Of a DNA stretch of 64,000 nucleotides, positions 45,292 through 54,248 are shown piece by piece. The notes beneath the pieces were generated by a model, which was given only the letters and a program-made list of their open reading frames with translations, did no database searches and was not told where the DNA came from. The translations under genes and the position numbers were made by a program. The DNA comes from Escherichia boydii (GTDB taxonomy: Bacteria > Pseudomonadota > Gammaproteobacteria > Enterobacterales > Enterobacteriaceae). Position 1 is the stretch's first letter, and each line of letters begins with the position of its first letter. The stretch is taken from positions 186,001 through 250,000 of the forward strand of contig CP169086.1 of NCBI GenBank assembly GCA_041890495.1, given 5' to 3'.

Positions 45292-45558
45292 TCACTGCGC
45301 CTTTTCGGGCGGCAGTGATGCCACTAATGCCCGCATGTCATGAATATTGTCTGCTCCAGATTCCGCTACAGCTCGGGCTATATTCGCTGCTGCTTCCATC
45401 GACCTGACACGTGCAAGACTGGTACTCGCCCATGAGACGCCAAACCAGCCATCACTGTAGCGTTCCTGTACGGCCCAGATTGCTCCCACACCGGCAACCG
45501 AGAGAAACTTCATCGTGGGCATTGGCTCCTGCTGTGGCCGATGATAAGCGTTGTGCAT
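45292..45558 (-). CDS. Small hypothetical protein (88 aa)
   Basis: Begins MHNAYHRPQQEPMPTMKFLS; a short hydrophobic stretch (VAGVGAIWAV) and a helical alanine-rich C-terminus. Its start overlaps the preceding stop (TAATG), so it is co-translated in the minus-strand operon. Function unknown. Confidence 0.55.
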   Translation of the reverse strand: MHNAYHRPQQEPMPTMKFLSVAGVGAIWAVQERYSDGWFGVSWASTSLARVRSMEAAANIARAVAESGADNIHDMRALVASLPPEKAQ

Positions 45559-45836
45559 TATGACTCCCCTGAGGCTTCTTTCGCGTTTGCGTGGTTGATT
45601 TCGTCCTGGGTGAGCCGCGCAACTTTTCGAGTACCCGGCACAAGGATGCTAAGTTTGCCTTTATTCGGGCCGCGCTGTGCAACACGAAATTCAGCGCCTG
45701 TGATTTTCATACCTTTACCGGGCCCTAAATTCTCAGCTTCATACAGGCGAAAGTTAGCCGGTAACGGAGAGAGCTGTTGCAGTGCGGCTTTACCAAACGG
45801 GAATTCAGCAAATTCATCATGGGTCATATCGGTCAT
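45558..45836 (-). CDS. Small hypothetical protein (92 aa)
   Basis: Start at 45836 chosen for the AAGGTAAAG site upstream; begins MTDMTHDEFAEFPFGKAALQ. Basic mid-part (RVAQRGPNKGKLSILVPGTRK). Probably a plasmid accessory protein; not recognised. Confidence 0.55.
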   Translation of the reverse strand: MTDMTHDEFAEFPFGKAALQQLSPLPANFRLYEAENLGPGKGMKITGAEFRVAQRGPNKGKLSILVPGTRKVARLTQDEINHANAKEASGES

Positions 45837-45846
45837 TCGCTTTACC

Positions 45847-45960
45847 TTATTCCACAGTCGCCAGTTCAGGGCGGAACACACACCGACATTCATCAAAATG
45901 TGCGATCACAATACCAGCCTCGTCGAAGTATTTAACTTTCCAGGTAACCCCAACTTCCAT
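45847..45960 (-). CDS. Small ORF (37 aa)
   Basis: ATG at 45960 with a strong AGAGGTGA site; begins MEVGVTWKVKYFDEAGIVIA and ends ELATVE. It is the first gene after the three operators and ends 10 bp before the next gene. Spacing and ribosome site make it a likely real gene despite its length. Confidence 0.5.
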   Translation of the reverse strand: MEVGVTWKVKYFDEAGIVIAHFDECRCVFRPELATVE

Positions 45961-46005
45961 TCGATCACCTCTGAAATTAAGCCAGTCTTTATAGAATTTG
46001 CTTAG

Positions 46006-46084
46006 TGTGCGTATTTCGCACATTAAAGATAATTATGTGCGAATGTCGCACTTTGGGCAACAAATTATGTGCGGGTACCGCACA
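46006..46084. promoter_or_regulatory. Three iterated palindromic operators (TGTGCG-N5-CGCACA)
   Basis: TGTGCGTATTTCGCACA (46006-46022), TGTGCGAATGTCGCACT (46036-46052) and TGTGCGGGTACCGCACA (46068-46084). Arms are conserved and the 5-bp centres vary, the mark of a dimeric repressor site. Centre spacings of 30 and 32 bp (about three helical turns) put them on the same DNA face. They lie between the HTH gene and the small genes it heads, so they probably control the operon. Confidence 0.75.
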
Positions 46085-46085
46085 A

Positions 46086-46256
46086 TTATTTCTGCTCTGC
46101 GGCCAGACCTTTAACGATCAGTTCGACGACACGCCGACGCGTTCGCCACCAGTCGTACAACGTGCGCCGAGGCAGACCTGCCCGCAGTGCAACTGTGGAC
46201 ACATCTAAACCGCAGTTATCCCTACAGTAGGTAGATAAATCTTCAGCTTCGGTCAT
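46086..46256 (-). CDS. Small HTH DNA-binding protein (56 aa), likely operon repressor
   Basis: ATG at 46256; begins MTEAEDLSTYCRDNCGLDVS, with a helix-turn-helix at about residues 19-40 (STVALRAGLPRRTLYDWWRT). Such minimal Cro-size proteins act as dimers. Its stop is next to the third operator and a fourth, weaker copy of the same palindrome lies 37 bp upstream of its start. It is the obvious candidate for the protein that binds them. Confidence 0.65.
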   Translation of the reverse strand: MTEAEDLSTYCRDNCGLDVSTVALRAGLPRRTLYDWWRTRRRVVELIVKGLAAEQK

Positions 46257-46292
46257 TAGTTTTACTCTAGGGAAATATCATTGCCTTCACAT

Positions 46293-46309
46293 TGTGCGGT
46301 ATCCGCTCA
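46293..46309. promoter_or_regulatory. Fourth, imperfect operator upstream of the HTH gene
   Basis: TGTGCGGTATCCGCTCA matches the consensus TGTGCG-N5-CGCACA with one arm mismatch. It lies 37 bp upstream of the HTH gene, where an autoregulatory site is expected. The remaining 46310-46588 stretch shows no gene I can support. Confidence 0.5.
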
Positions 46310-46588
46310 CTACTGGCAATCCTCCAGCTAACACAACTGCTGAACAATACTCCTGCCCTCATCTGCAAGCCAAACAGGGTAGAAAGCGGCCTTAGTACAG
46401 ATGTAAGTGATGGCCCAGCGTTACCGTAAATAGCGTTACATGCATTCCACCAGCGGAGCATAACCGGCGTTCAGGATTGGGCGTGTATGGTATTATGCTG
46501 AGGTTGATATCTGAAGGTAGACGAAGTATTGATTCTGCCATTAGCCAGTATAAGTTAGTAATGTTTGTATATTAATATTGGAGGTTAC

Positions 46589-47236
46589 ATGCAACCGGAT
46601 AGTGAATTTTATACACACTTAGGTAGTTTAATTAAGGGAGCGTCGCGTCAAGAAATATACAAAGAATATAAAACGTCTGACAATGATAATTTTTGCTTTA
46701 ACATGAATGGGCTGTTAAGGGCTGGACATCCGTTGCAGACGCTTCAGACAAAATTTGATGCAATGAAGTCAATATTCAGAGCGCAAAACCTGGAGCAAAT
46801 TGTTCTATATCGCATGACATCAAGTTGTGAGTTTACACCTGGCGGTGCAGAGGTGGCCCTTGGCATGCCCTTCAGGTACCCTGCATTTTTGTCAACAAGC
46901 CGCAATGTGGATGTTCTAAAATCATTTAATCCCTCGCAAGGGATCCCAACTGTATTAATAATTACATGTCCTGCGGGTATGCGAATGGCTCTAATGGAGG
47001 GCAATAACTCTCACTCAGGAGAGGCGGAAGTTTTACTGGAGGCATATGCAGAGTACAAAATAACAAGTGCTCAAAAGGTGAGCTCGGATGCTGAAATTAA
47101 AAAATATATCCTCCCGAGCAATCTCTGTAAAACACCTGTTATTTATGTTCTTGAGTTGGAAATGACTGGCAATGCAGTAACACCAAGTCATGCTCAGATA
47201 GACCAAAGTGAGATGTTTAACTTTAAACCTTTGTAA
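46589..47236 (+). CDS. ADP-ribosyltransferase-like enzyme (R-S-E type)
   Basis: 215 residues; start at 46589 follows GGAGG at 5 nt. The order of motifs matches mono-ADP-ribosyltransferases: Arg75 (VLYRMTS), STS at 102-104 (PAFLSTS), and ExE at Glu145/Glu147 (SGEAEVLLE). No signal peptide, so it acts in the cytoplasm or is exported by another route. Could be a toxin, an effector or a host-takeover enzyme. AT-rich. A palindrome AAAGTTACTTT follows the stop (47249-47259). Confidence 0.7.
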   Translation: MQPDSEFYTHLGSLIKGASRQEIYKEYKTSDNDNFCFNMNGLLRAGHPLQTLQTKFDAMKSIFRAQNLEQIVLYRMTSSCEFTPGGAEVALGMPFRYPAFLSTSRNVDVLKSFNPSQGIPTVLIITCPAGMRMALMEGNNSHSGEAEVLLEAYAEYKITSAQKVSSDAEIKKYILPSNLCKTPVIYVLELEMTGNAVTPSHAQIDQSEMFNFKPL

Positions 47237-47317
47237 TTCAGCCCAAGGAAAGTTACTTTTCTTGGTTTTAGAAAAGTATTAAGATAAACGTTAAGTTTTT
47301 AAAACATAAGATATGTA

Positions 47318-47779
47318 ATGACAAATTCTCAATCTGATTTTCCTTTGAACGATCAAAATTTTCAGGCAGATTTGCTGAAAATCAAAAAGGTTTTCGCCGA
47401 CCTTATAACGCAGGCATCTGATGGTAAGATACCCATAAGGTCTTCTCATGTACACGGCTTACACCATTTCGAGGAGCTCTACATCCGGGCAAGAGCAGGC
47501 ATGTGTTCGGTCCTGGGATATCCGGTCATGGTTGTTTCAACTATCTCAGTTAAAGAGCCCGGCACAGGCATTTTTAGAGCGCTTCTTGCAGAATTGAAAT
47601 GTATTGCGGATGAACAAAATTACATTTTGAAAATTGAAAATGTACTGCCTCCCCTATTCCGCAAATACCTTATTCAAGAAGGTTTTGTTTTCCCGGGTGA
47701 ACCTTGGATGTGTGGTTCCGGCTATTGGTTTAAGAACCCACAAGTACTTCATGAAAATATTGAGTTATTATCTGTTTAA
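47318..47779 (+). CDS. GNAT-like protein of unknown function (153 aa)
   Basis: The second half (VMVVSTISVKEPGTGIFRAL, then KIENVLPPLFRKYLIQEGFV) resembles the core of GNAT acetyltransferases, although the pyrophosphate loop is not a full match. It follows the ADP-ribosyltransferase gene in the same direction. Immunity or modification partner is possible but unproven. Confidence 0.45.
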   Translation: MTNSQSDFPLNDQNFQADLLKIKKVFADLITQASDGKIPIRSSHVHGLHHFEELYIRARAGMCSVLGYPVMVVSTISVKEPGTGIFRALLAELKCIADEQNYILKIENVLPPLFRKYLIQEGFVFPGEPWMCGSGYWFKNPQVLHENIELLSV

Positions 47780-47808
47780 GTCGATCTAACAATTTCACTG
47801 GAGCTAAC

Positions 47809-48216
47809 ATGTCCCCGGAATTGGTATCAGACATTGCAAGAGTGGCGCATGAAAAGCTACTTTCAATTTTAACGGAGTGCGGCATAGAGAAGACGGCAGG
47901 CACTTGCCTTTTTGCAAGCTATCTTGTGTGTTATTTAGCAAAAACTAAAGGTCTAGATGCTGTTGTCCGTGGGGGTAACGGTGCAGATGATGGCGGTATA
48001 TTTATAGAGTGTGGTGGCTTTGGCCATTATTGGTGTGAGTTGAATTTCGAAGAAGTGCAATATTATATTGACATCACTTCCGAACAGTTTGGGTTTCATC
48101 CATACATAGTGAAACTCGCCAACGATATAACTGGATGGCCTCGATATATTCCTGGTGATCAGGAAACGGTCGATAGTCATTTAGAACAATTATTACGCGA
48201 CGGCTATACAGAATAG
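47809..48216 (+). CDS. Putative Cys-His-Asp papain/transglutaminase-like protein
   Basis: 135 residues. Cys33 (AGTCLFASYL), His73 (FGHYWCEL) and Asp88 (YYIDITSEQFG) form a Cys-His-Asp series typical of small papain-like or transglutaminase folds. It has the same general plan as the protein at 43971-44447, though direct similarity is low. Third gene of the ADP-ribosyltransferase cassette, ending in a hairpin. Confidence 0.5.
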   Translation: MSPELVSDIARVAHEKLLSILTECGIEKTAGTCLFASYLVCYLAKTKGLDAVVRGGNGADDGGIFIECGGFGHYWCELNFEEVQYYIDITSEQFGFHPYIVKLANDITGWPRYIPGDQETVDSHLEQLLRDGYTE

Positions 48217-48240
48217 GCTGCGTATACCCTATCGCAGCCT
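48215..48240. terminator. Hairpin terminator between convergent genes
   Basis: AGGCTGCG (48215-48222) pairs perfectly with CGCAGCCT (48233-48240) over a 10-nt loop and is followed by TT. It overlaps the stop of the + strand gene and precedes the end of the - strand gene at 48267. Confidence 0.5.
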
Positions 48241-48266
48241 TTCAGGCTCTTTACCCTTGTGACCTG

Positions 48267-48794
48267 TTAACGGAACCACTCAGGATGACGCTGCCGATCA
48301 ACTTTGATAACCTGCGAATTAAATTCAACGACATCCGCTGGAGTAAGCATTAATTCATCAGGATTTACAATAAATGGTCTTAAAACCACTTCGCCACCGT
48401 CTTCTTTTGCACCGTAGATATTAATAAGAAAGTGCAGTCGTTGATTTCCTTCAGCATTGCGTTGCCATTCTCTAAAAGTCAAAGTTTGTTTAATATAGTT
48501 TGTTAATAGAAATGCGAATTCAGATTCTTCCGTTTGTGAGATACCGATTTTGTTAGACATTTTTTTTAGTATCTTTCCGAGCATGGACACACAGGCATCT
48601 AGACTTAACGATGTTGAAATTTTGGTCGTATTAAAATCCTCCTGCGAAAGTGAAATCATCCATGTATTATCTTTATGATAGTCGGTGATATAAATAAAAT
48701 GAGATGTAAAAGGCGTTGAGTGATTGAACTCTCCTAAGTTCCATCCATACTGACTCACTGTATTTGAGCTAAGTTCTTTGTCGGTAATGTTCAT
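48267..48794 (-). CDS. Hypothetical protein (175 aa)
   Basis: Soluble, AT-rich, with AAAGG upstream of the ATG. Begins MNITDKELSSNTVSQYGWNL; no motif recognised. The next 166 bp to 48960 hold no feature I can support. Confidence 0.55.
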   Translation of the reverse strand: MNITDKELSSNTVSQYGWNLGEFNHSTPFTSHFIYITDYHKDNTWMISLSQEDFNTTKISTSLSLDACVSMLGKILKKMSNKIGISQTEESEFAFLLTNYIKQTLTFREWQRNAEGNQRLHFLINIYGAKEDGGEVVLRPFIVNPDELMLTPADVVEFNSQVIKVDRQRHPEWFR

Positions 48795-48960
48795 AATTCA
48801 TACCTTTCGATAAAGTCTGTAATGATAATTAGCTATCTCAAAGGACCAGAACAACTCTTGAAATAACCACACTCGAAGAATTTATCATATTGAACACCCC
48901 TACCTAATAACCTTGCCGACTTAATAAATCACAATAGCCCTCCCCTGTCATTTTAAAATG

Positions 48961-49452
48961 CTACTTGAATTTTTGATAGCTTATGGTTGTTTTATGTTCT
49001 TTGTGATACGCATATGTCATCTTCTCTTTCCAGTACCAATCTTGTAGATCCTGCAAGTCTAGCCCATTTTTCTCACGTATGCTTTCGTGTAATTCGCTAA
49101 GCGCGAGTTTATCATTAGGTTTATAAATGGCTAATTTTTCTTCAAATAAATCCAGCCAACGTTTCCCCATCTTACGACGCAAAACAAACACCATCGTGAT
49201 AAATGTAATGAAATGCACAGCAATTAGTTCCAACTTATGCGATTGCTGACCAGATAAAATTACTATTGTAACAACAGGGATGGCCGTATATAAAGCAATC
49301 AAAGCGACCATAAGTTGGTATGGTTTTTCCCGTATTACCATGTTCATGGGTAAACCAGAGGACGCTACTGCTTGCCAAAATCTCAAATACCTTCCGATGG
49401 ACTTAAACCTTTTCCCGTTTTTATGCATAAACCTGTTTTTATTTACTATCAT
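48961..49452 (-). CDS. Membrane protein with two transmembrane helices (163 aa)
   Basis: Two adjacent hydrophobic helices at about residues 47-66 and 73-91, then a charged cytoplasmic tail (KRWLDLFEEKLAIY). AGAGG precedes the ATG. Not recognised; a plasmid envelope or exclusion-type protein would fit, but there is no direct evidence. Confidence 0.55.
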   Translation of the reverse strand: MIVNKNRFMHKNGKRFKSIGRYLRFWQAVASSGLPMNMVIREKPYQLMVALIALYTAIPVVTIVILSGQQSHKLELIAVHFITFITMVFVLRRKMGKRWLDLFEEKLAIYKPNDKLALSELHESIREKNGLDLQDLQDWYWKEKMTYAYHKEHKTTISYQKFK

Positions 49453-49536
49453 GTTAGACCTCTATTTTTCTGTAATTCTAGAAGAATGTTACCTTTACCC
49501 TTGACAGTGATAACACCGCATGTATTATCTCCATAA

Positions 49537-50052
49537 TCAAAGCGCAGGGCCGGTAATAAAAAGTACCATACCATCGATGTGTAGTTCGTTCAGTGCATCC
49601 CTGTCCGTGGATAGCTTTCTAATGTTGTCAGGAGTTGCATCAATCGGGTATAAATCCTGCGTCAGTTTGACAAGATTATTCGCAGTGCAGGTAAGACCGC
49701 ATTCAGCGAGAGTGCGCAGATAATCGCTAAACACGACTTCTTTTTCATCAGATGTAAGTCGCTCGAAATAACCCATGTGTTCGGACGTGAAGTTCTCATC
49801 CGAAATACTTCCCACTGCTGACAGGATTTCCGACCTTATGACCAGCTCCCGCACCGCAGCATAAAAAATCCTGCCGTAATGTCCTGACACGTTTTCCTTT
49901 GCGAGCCACCAGCGCTCATCCGTAGTAACGGGTACTGTGGTCGGGGATGCCAGTAGCAGAACAGGGCTTAAACCGGATCGCGATAACCCTTCAGCAAACG
50001 CTACTTCAGGAATACTGTTAATAGGCTTACCTTGATAGCGTGCTTCTATCAT
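49537..50052 (-). CDS. Hypothetical protein (171 aa)
   Basis: Soluble protein, begins MIEARYQGKPINSIPEVAFA, with AAGGTGAAG upstream. No motif recognised. It lies 36 bp after the next gene upstream and probably belongs to one unit with the two minus-strand genes before it. Confidence 0.5.
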   Translation of the reverse strand: MIEARYQGKPINSIPEVAFAEGLSRSGLSPVLLLASPTTVPVTTDERWWLAKENVSGHYGRIFYAAVRELVIRSEILSAVGSISDENFTSEHMGYFERLTSDEKEVVFSDYLRTLAECGLTCTANNLVKLTQDLYPIDATPDNIRKLSTDRDALNELHIDGMVLFITGPAL

Positions 50053-50088
50053 TTATGCTTCACCTTTCTGATTTGGGAATGAACGTCA

Positions 50089-50466
50089 TCACGATGCATT
50101 ATCATCCCCACCATCCAGAGAAATTGAACGACCCTGAAAATCACTGAGCTTGTTCAGTAGGCGGTCATCAAGCGGATTGAGAGGATAACAACCTGGCTGA
50201 TGTTTAAAGCTGAGGGCGTGAAGAACAGAGGTGTTGTCTCTGTATCGCTGCAAATTCAGTAGGCGACCGGCAAGCTGGCGTTTCTCCGCATCAGAGTCTG
50301 TAGACGCAATTTCCTCTATACGTTCGTTACTCAGGTACAGAGCACTATCAGTTATTTCAAGATTCGCCAGGAGTTGCGCCAGTTCATCGTCTTTATTGCA
50401 AGACTGACTTTCTTTTTTGTCTTCATCAGCACGGTTGCAGCATTGCTTATTGGGTTTGCTGTTCAT
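50089..50466 (-). CDS. Hypothetical protein (125 aa)
   Basis: Start at ATG 50466 preferred over a TTG at 50553. Hydrophilic N-terminus with cysteines (KPNKQCCNRADEDKKESQSC), then helices. Not recognised. Lies between the 1111-residue protein and the 171-residue protein. Confidence 0.5.
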   Translation of the reverse strand: MNSKPNKQCCNRADEDKKESQSCNKDDELAQLLANLEITDSALYLSNERIEEIASTDSDAEKRQLAGRLLNLQRYRDNTSVLHALSFKHQPGCYPLNPLDDRLLNKLSDFQGRSISLDGGDDNAS

Positions 50467-50661
50467 CGAGTCATGCCTATTCAGTATTGTACTTCTGACC
50501 ACTCTGTTAAAGTGGTCGTCCTTTTTAACTTTCAATATCTGGCTTGCTACCAAGACCGGATTAAACTTCCGGGCCAGGGTTCTACAACAGACACTAATGA
50601 GTAACTTTAAGCCTGTAAAATTTCAGTGGGTCGTGCGGATTATTGTCCCCTACCCCGCGTT

Positions 50662-53600
50662 TTACCATGCACGAAGTACATAGCGGCTCACACCCTCAGC
50701 GGGTTGTTGCCACTCGCTATTCTCCGTTAACGGTCTGAGGCGCGTCGAGCCCCGGGAGATGTTATTCATCGCCTGCTCAAGAGTGTCCATCTTGTAGGTT
50801 TTGATGTTCACCCCTTCTTCAGGAATAGGCCCCAGCAGTTCCGTAACCTCACGCTCACCCTGATAAATATCGACCCACTGTGTAATATTCACCTTATCAC
50901 CATTCGCATCAGTGCCACGTCGGTTAAAGTGATCAATTTCAAACTCACACACGGTTACCGGTACCAGCCCCTCCGGGCGCGCATACCCGAGTATTTCATC
51001 AAAGCCAGGTTCCCCTTCATCAGTGACCAGATCAGGCGTCAAATAGAGTTTTCCGTTACGGGAAAAATGCGCAACATGGCAGGACCACTGGTCATTTAAC
51101 ATCGTTGGCATGCTTGTGAACATTCCTGAATACCACCGTCTGGCATTATCAACTGATTTGGTGACGAGGATTTCATCTGGTACTTCCCCGTTGTCCATGG
51201 TGTAAAAACTGAGAGACGGAGTGGTATTTCTGCGTGAAAGTAGCTTTTCTTTATTGACCTCTTTATTTTCAAATTTGGACAGGTATTCCTCAAGGAACAG
51301 CGCCTGCAACTCGGGTGTCGGCGCTTTCTGATAAAACCAGTCGGCCAGGTCTTTAGTGCCAATATAGATGAGGCTGGCTTTACCTTTTTCGCTCTTGACC
51401 GCAACAGGAGCCATTAGGCTTACTTGCTGTACGTACTCACTGGTTTCATTGATACTTTCATAGGCCTCAATCCACTGGCCAAGCAGATTGGTGTAAATCA
51501 CCGGATCGTTCAGCTTTAAAAACCGCTTAAGAGCCTGAGCGCCACGGGAGCATGTATCAAAATAACGCTGCTTCTCTTCGAAGCTTTTGAAAGCAGTCTT
51601 TTTGCCCGACCATGTGGCCACCAGCTGTTCATCTTCGAACAGGGTGTTTTCAGCTGGTAAGAAGTGTTTCATTTTCGCAAAACGTTGATGAGTGACGTTT
51701 AAGCCATTTCGGGATGTAGCAAGTACCATTCGATGAACCCAGGCATGCCCTTCCATCCGGTTGTCGCATTCAAAATTTGCTGGTGCGGCATATGCAACAA
51801 GTTTCCCTGAAGCATTTACCGATAACCTGACCAGCTCATAGCCTTTGCTGCTGATAAAATTACGAACCCCGGGAAGATGTTTGAGCCCCACATCAGCGAG
51901 CATATAGAGCTGGTTCAGGAGCTCTTTGGAGCCCTTCTCTGTACTCATGGCAGCTTCCAGCGTCGCCCCCCTGTTATCAGCTCGCCAGGCTACAATGCAT
52001 CGATCTATCAACTCTGACCTCAGATTAGGCTGGCCAATATTTCCATCGGCCAGAGCCTGGCTCAGCATCTGCCGGTACGGTTCTTCTGCCTCACGCTCGG
52101 CACGAATATAATTTAAAGCCATCTTGAAGAAGCGAATGTAAAACAGGTGATTAGACCTGAATTTACGTCTGTGAATGTACCATTCGAGCTCCTCCGCTTT
52201 AATGGTATCCATGCACAGGAAACCCAGTTCAGCATCATTCCTGCTGGACTCCTTAAATAAAGACAAATTCACCTTACAATTGAAATCTCGATCCGTTGAG
52301 TATCTGTTTACTGTTGCGTTGACACAGATATCGTCTCCCTGACGGAATGCAATAACCGGCTCATAGTTTTTATGGGTTCTCCCAAGCCATTTATAGCCAG
52401 AGTAGCTGTTGTCTTCCTGAACTGCTCCTGGTGCTGTCACTGGGTTCATCAACGAATCCCAGTTGCACATTACCCGGGATCCGGACTGAAGGCATGAGTT
52501 TGCCTGTTCAAGATAACTTTGCAGAGACGGCCGTGTCTCAGCCATACCCAAAAGGCCAGAACCGTCTTTGTCGTGCAGAAATTGGAAGTACCGTTCCTGG
52601 AACTCAAGGCTCAGAAAACTGTAAGGGGTATTGGTATCATAGAAATCACCAAATAGTTTGAGCCGGTGATCGAGGCCGCAGATAAGGATCAGGAAACGAC
52701 GGTAGTGAAGTGCCATAAGATCATGCTGCTTCAGTCGGTCGGTATAACTGACGTCCTCAAACTTTATGGTGCTGCCATCAATCCCCTGGAAATGTGCTTC
52801 CTGTTCGCTGGCGGAAGGGAATAGCTGCGAAGCCCCAAGATGGCTTTCTACCGAAGAGTAAACCTGATGAATATTTTGACCGTCCCGGACCAGAAGGAAT
52901 ACAACCCGGTTCCTGTCATTGCGGACATGATTTTCCCAGGGATCGCGGTAATCGATATAACGTCGTGTTGTGGCCATACATACGATGGAACGTTCGGACG
53001 GAAAAATCTGCTCCACCAGCCCGGGGCTGGTTCGTAAAGTTTCATGAAATTTTTCCATATCAGAGAAGTCGAACCAGCTATCGAGATCGCACCATACGGC
53101 CAGCTCTTCATCCACCATCAGCTTTGCCTGAACGACCTGGAGCGGGAGGTGTGATGGAGCGGATTCACCCTTCACGATATTCACTACCTCAACGTCTTTG
53201 CCGGTATACAGTTCCAGACTGCCAACGCCATCGTGGATTTTCTTCACGTATTCCATGGCTTCTTCTGTAGTGGCCAGACTTGCCGCTGCAACTTCCTCGA
53301 AATAGGGCAGCATTCTTTTGCTGGCATTAGCGATTGCCTGCGTTCGTTGTGTGATGATTTTGCTGATGGCTGTGCTGATCTGCCCTTCTTTTAAGGCCGC
53401 TTCTCTGATTTGTTCAATGCGGGTATCTGAAATACCAGAGGACAGAGCATTCTGAACTGATCCAATTGCCAGGGAGGTGACCGCCTGCTGCTCTTGAGAG
53501 GGCACTAACGCAACGCTAATGCCCGTCACAGGGTTTTCACGGTCATCTGTACCTAATTGCTCAATCGCGAGGTCACGGAGCCCCTGAGCATCGCTCACGA

Positions 53601-53997
53601 GAGCTGTAAGCGATGCCTGTAGGCTATTCACTTCTTCCTGAGCTTGTCTGAGTTCAGCATCCCGGATTACCTTATGGTCGGGTTCAAATACAAAACTGGA
53701 CAGAAAATCCTTAACCAGGAAGCGATGCTCTCGCATTTCTTTGCCACGTTCCCTACGGTTGCCGCTGCTGTCGTCAGTGACAATAGCTACAGTCTGACCG
53801 TAAACGCGGGGATGGGCGCGTAGAATTACTGTGTGCAGCTTATCTTCAACGTAACGCAAAGACGTAATGAGCAGCGTATCCCCTGCCACAATACCCTCTT
53901 CAGGGATGCTGTCAGTGGACGTCCAGTACTGACCCGCCAGCAAAGAATGAAATCGCTCTAAACGGTCAATGTTATTTTTGCTGACCAGGTCACCCAT
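50662..53997 (-). CDS. Very large uncharacterised plasmid protein (1111 aa)
   Basis: Full-length frame with GGAAGGAAAGG upstream. Predominantly soluble. Residues about 110-250 include a long helical, coiled-coil-prone segment (ELRQAQEEVNSLQASLTALV). The rest is mixed alpha/beta with no P-loop, helicase, nuclease or protease motif that I can see. Not recognised. GC and codon use agree with the surrounding plasmid genes, so it looks like backbone rather than recent cargo. Only a large mechanical or scaffold role can be guessed. Confidence 0.7.
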   Translation of the reverse strand: MGDLVSKNNIDRLERFHSLLAGQYWTSTDSIPEEGIVAGDTLLITSLRYVEDKLHTVILRAHPRVYGQTVAIVTDDSSGNRRERGKEMREHRFLVKDFLSSFVFEPDHKVIRDAELRQAQEEVNSLQASLTALVSDAQGLRDLAIEQLGTDDRENPVTGISVALVPSQEQQAVTSLAIGSVQNALSSGISDTRIEQIREAALKEGQISTAISKIITQRTQAIANASKRMLPYFEEVAAASLATTEEAMEYVKKIHDGVGSLELYTGKDVEVVNIVKGESAPSHLPLQVVQAKLMVDEELAVWCDLDSWFDFSDMEKFHETLRTSPGLVEQIFPSERSIVCMATTRRYIDYRDPWENHVRNDRNRVVFLLVRDGQNIHQVYSSVESHLGASQLFPSASEQEAHFQGIDGSTIKFEDVSYTDRLKQHDLMALHYRRFLILICGLDHRLKLFGDFYDTNTPYSFLSLEFQERYFQFLHDKDGSGLLGMAETRPSLQSYLEQANSCLQSGSRVMCNWDSLMNPVTAPGAVQEDNSYSGYKWLGRTHKNYEPVIAFRQGDDICVNATVNRYSTDRDFNCKVNLSLFKESSRNDAELGFLCMDTIKAEELEWYIHRRKFRSNHLFYIRFFKMALNYIRAEREAEEPYRQMLSQALADGNIGQPNLRSELIDRCIVAWRADNRGATLEAAMSTEKGSKELLNQLYMLADVGLKHLPGVRNFISSKGYELVRLSVNASGKLVAYAAPANFECDNRMEGHAWVHRMVLATSRNGLNVTHQRFAKMKHFLPAENTLFEDEQLVATWSGKKTAFKSFEEKQRYFDTCSRGAQALKRFLKLNDPVIYTNLLGQWIEAYESINETSEYVQQVSLMAPVAVKSEKGKASLIYIGTKDLADWFYQKAPTPELQALFLEEYLSKFENKEVNKEKLLSRRNTTPSLSFYTMDNGEVPDEILVTKSVDNARRWYSGMFTSMPTMLNDQWSCHVAHFSRNGKLYLTPDLVTDEGEPGFDEILGYARPEGLVPVTVCEFEIDHFNRRGTDANGDKVNITQWVDIYQGEREVTELLGPIPEEGVNIKTYKMDTLEQAMNNISRGSTRLRPLTENSEWQQPAEGVSRYVLRAW

Positions 53998-54196
53998 GTA
54001 CCTTTCCTTCCAGATTCGTGTGTTAGGTGAATCATACCAGATTGCCTTTGTCGTCTAATAACGCAGAAAACAGTGAATTCAAAATTCCTTAAATTCAAAC
54101 CTGTCCAATATAAAAAGATGGCTCTTTTTCTTATCCAATGTTAAGCGATAATGCTCACTTTTATTTCACCATTGTCAGAATCAAGTTAATTTGAAA

Positions 54197-54222
54197 ATAA
54201 AAAAGGCTTCAGAATTGAAGCC
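54197..54222 (-). terminator. Intrinsic terminator for the minus-strand gene at 54249
   Basis: On the minus strand GGCTTCA-ATTC-TGAAGCC is followed by TTTTTTATTTT, a clear stem plus T-run, 27 bp after the stop of the 118-residue secreted protein. Confidence 0.75.
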
Positions 54223-54248
54223 TCTATATTATACAACGTGAATGTATT

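Noticed and set aside
46006..46309. Iterated repeats read as a small CRISPR array
   Set aside because: The units are 17-bp palindromes with variable centres and short spacers, no cas genes; they fit repressor operators.
52794..53270. 158-codon + strand frame
   Set aside because: Lies antisense to the 1111-residue gene; composition like a shadow frame.
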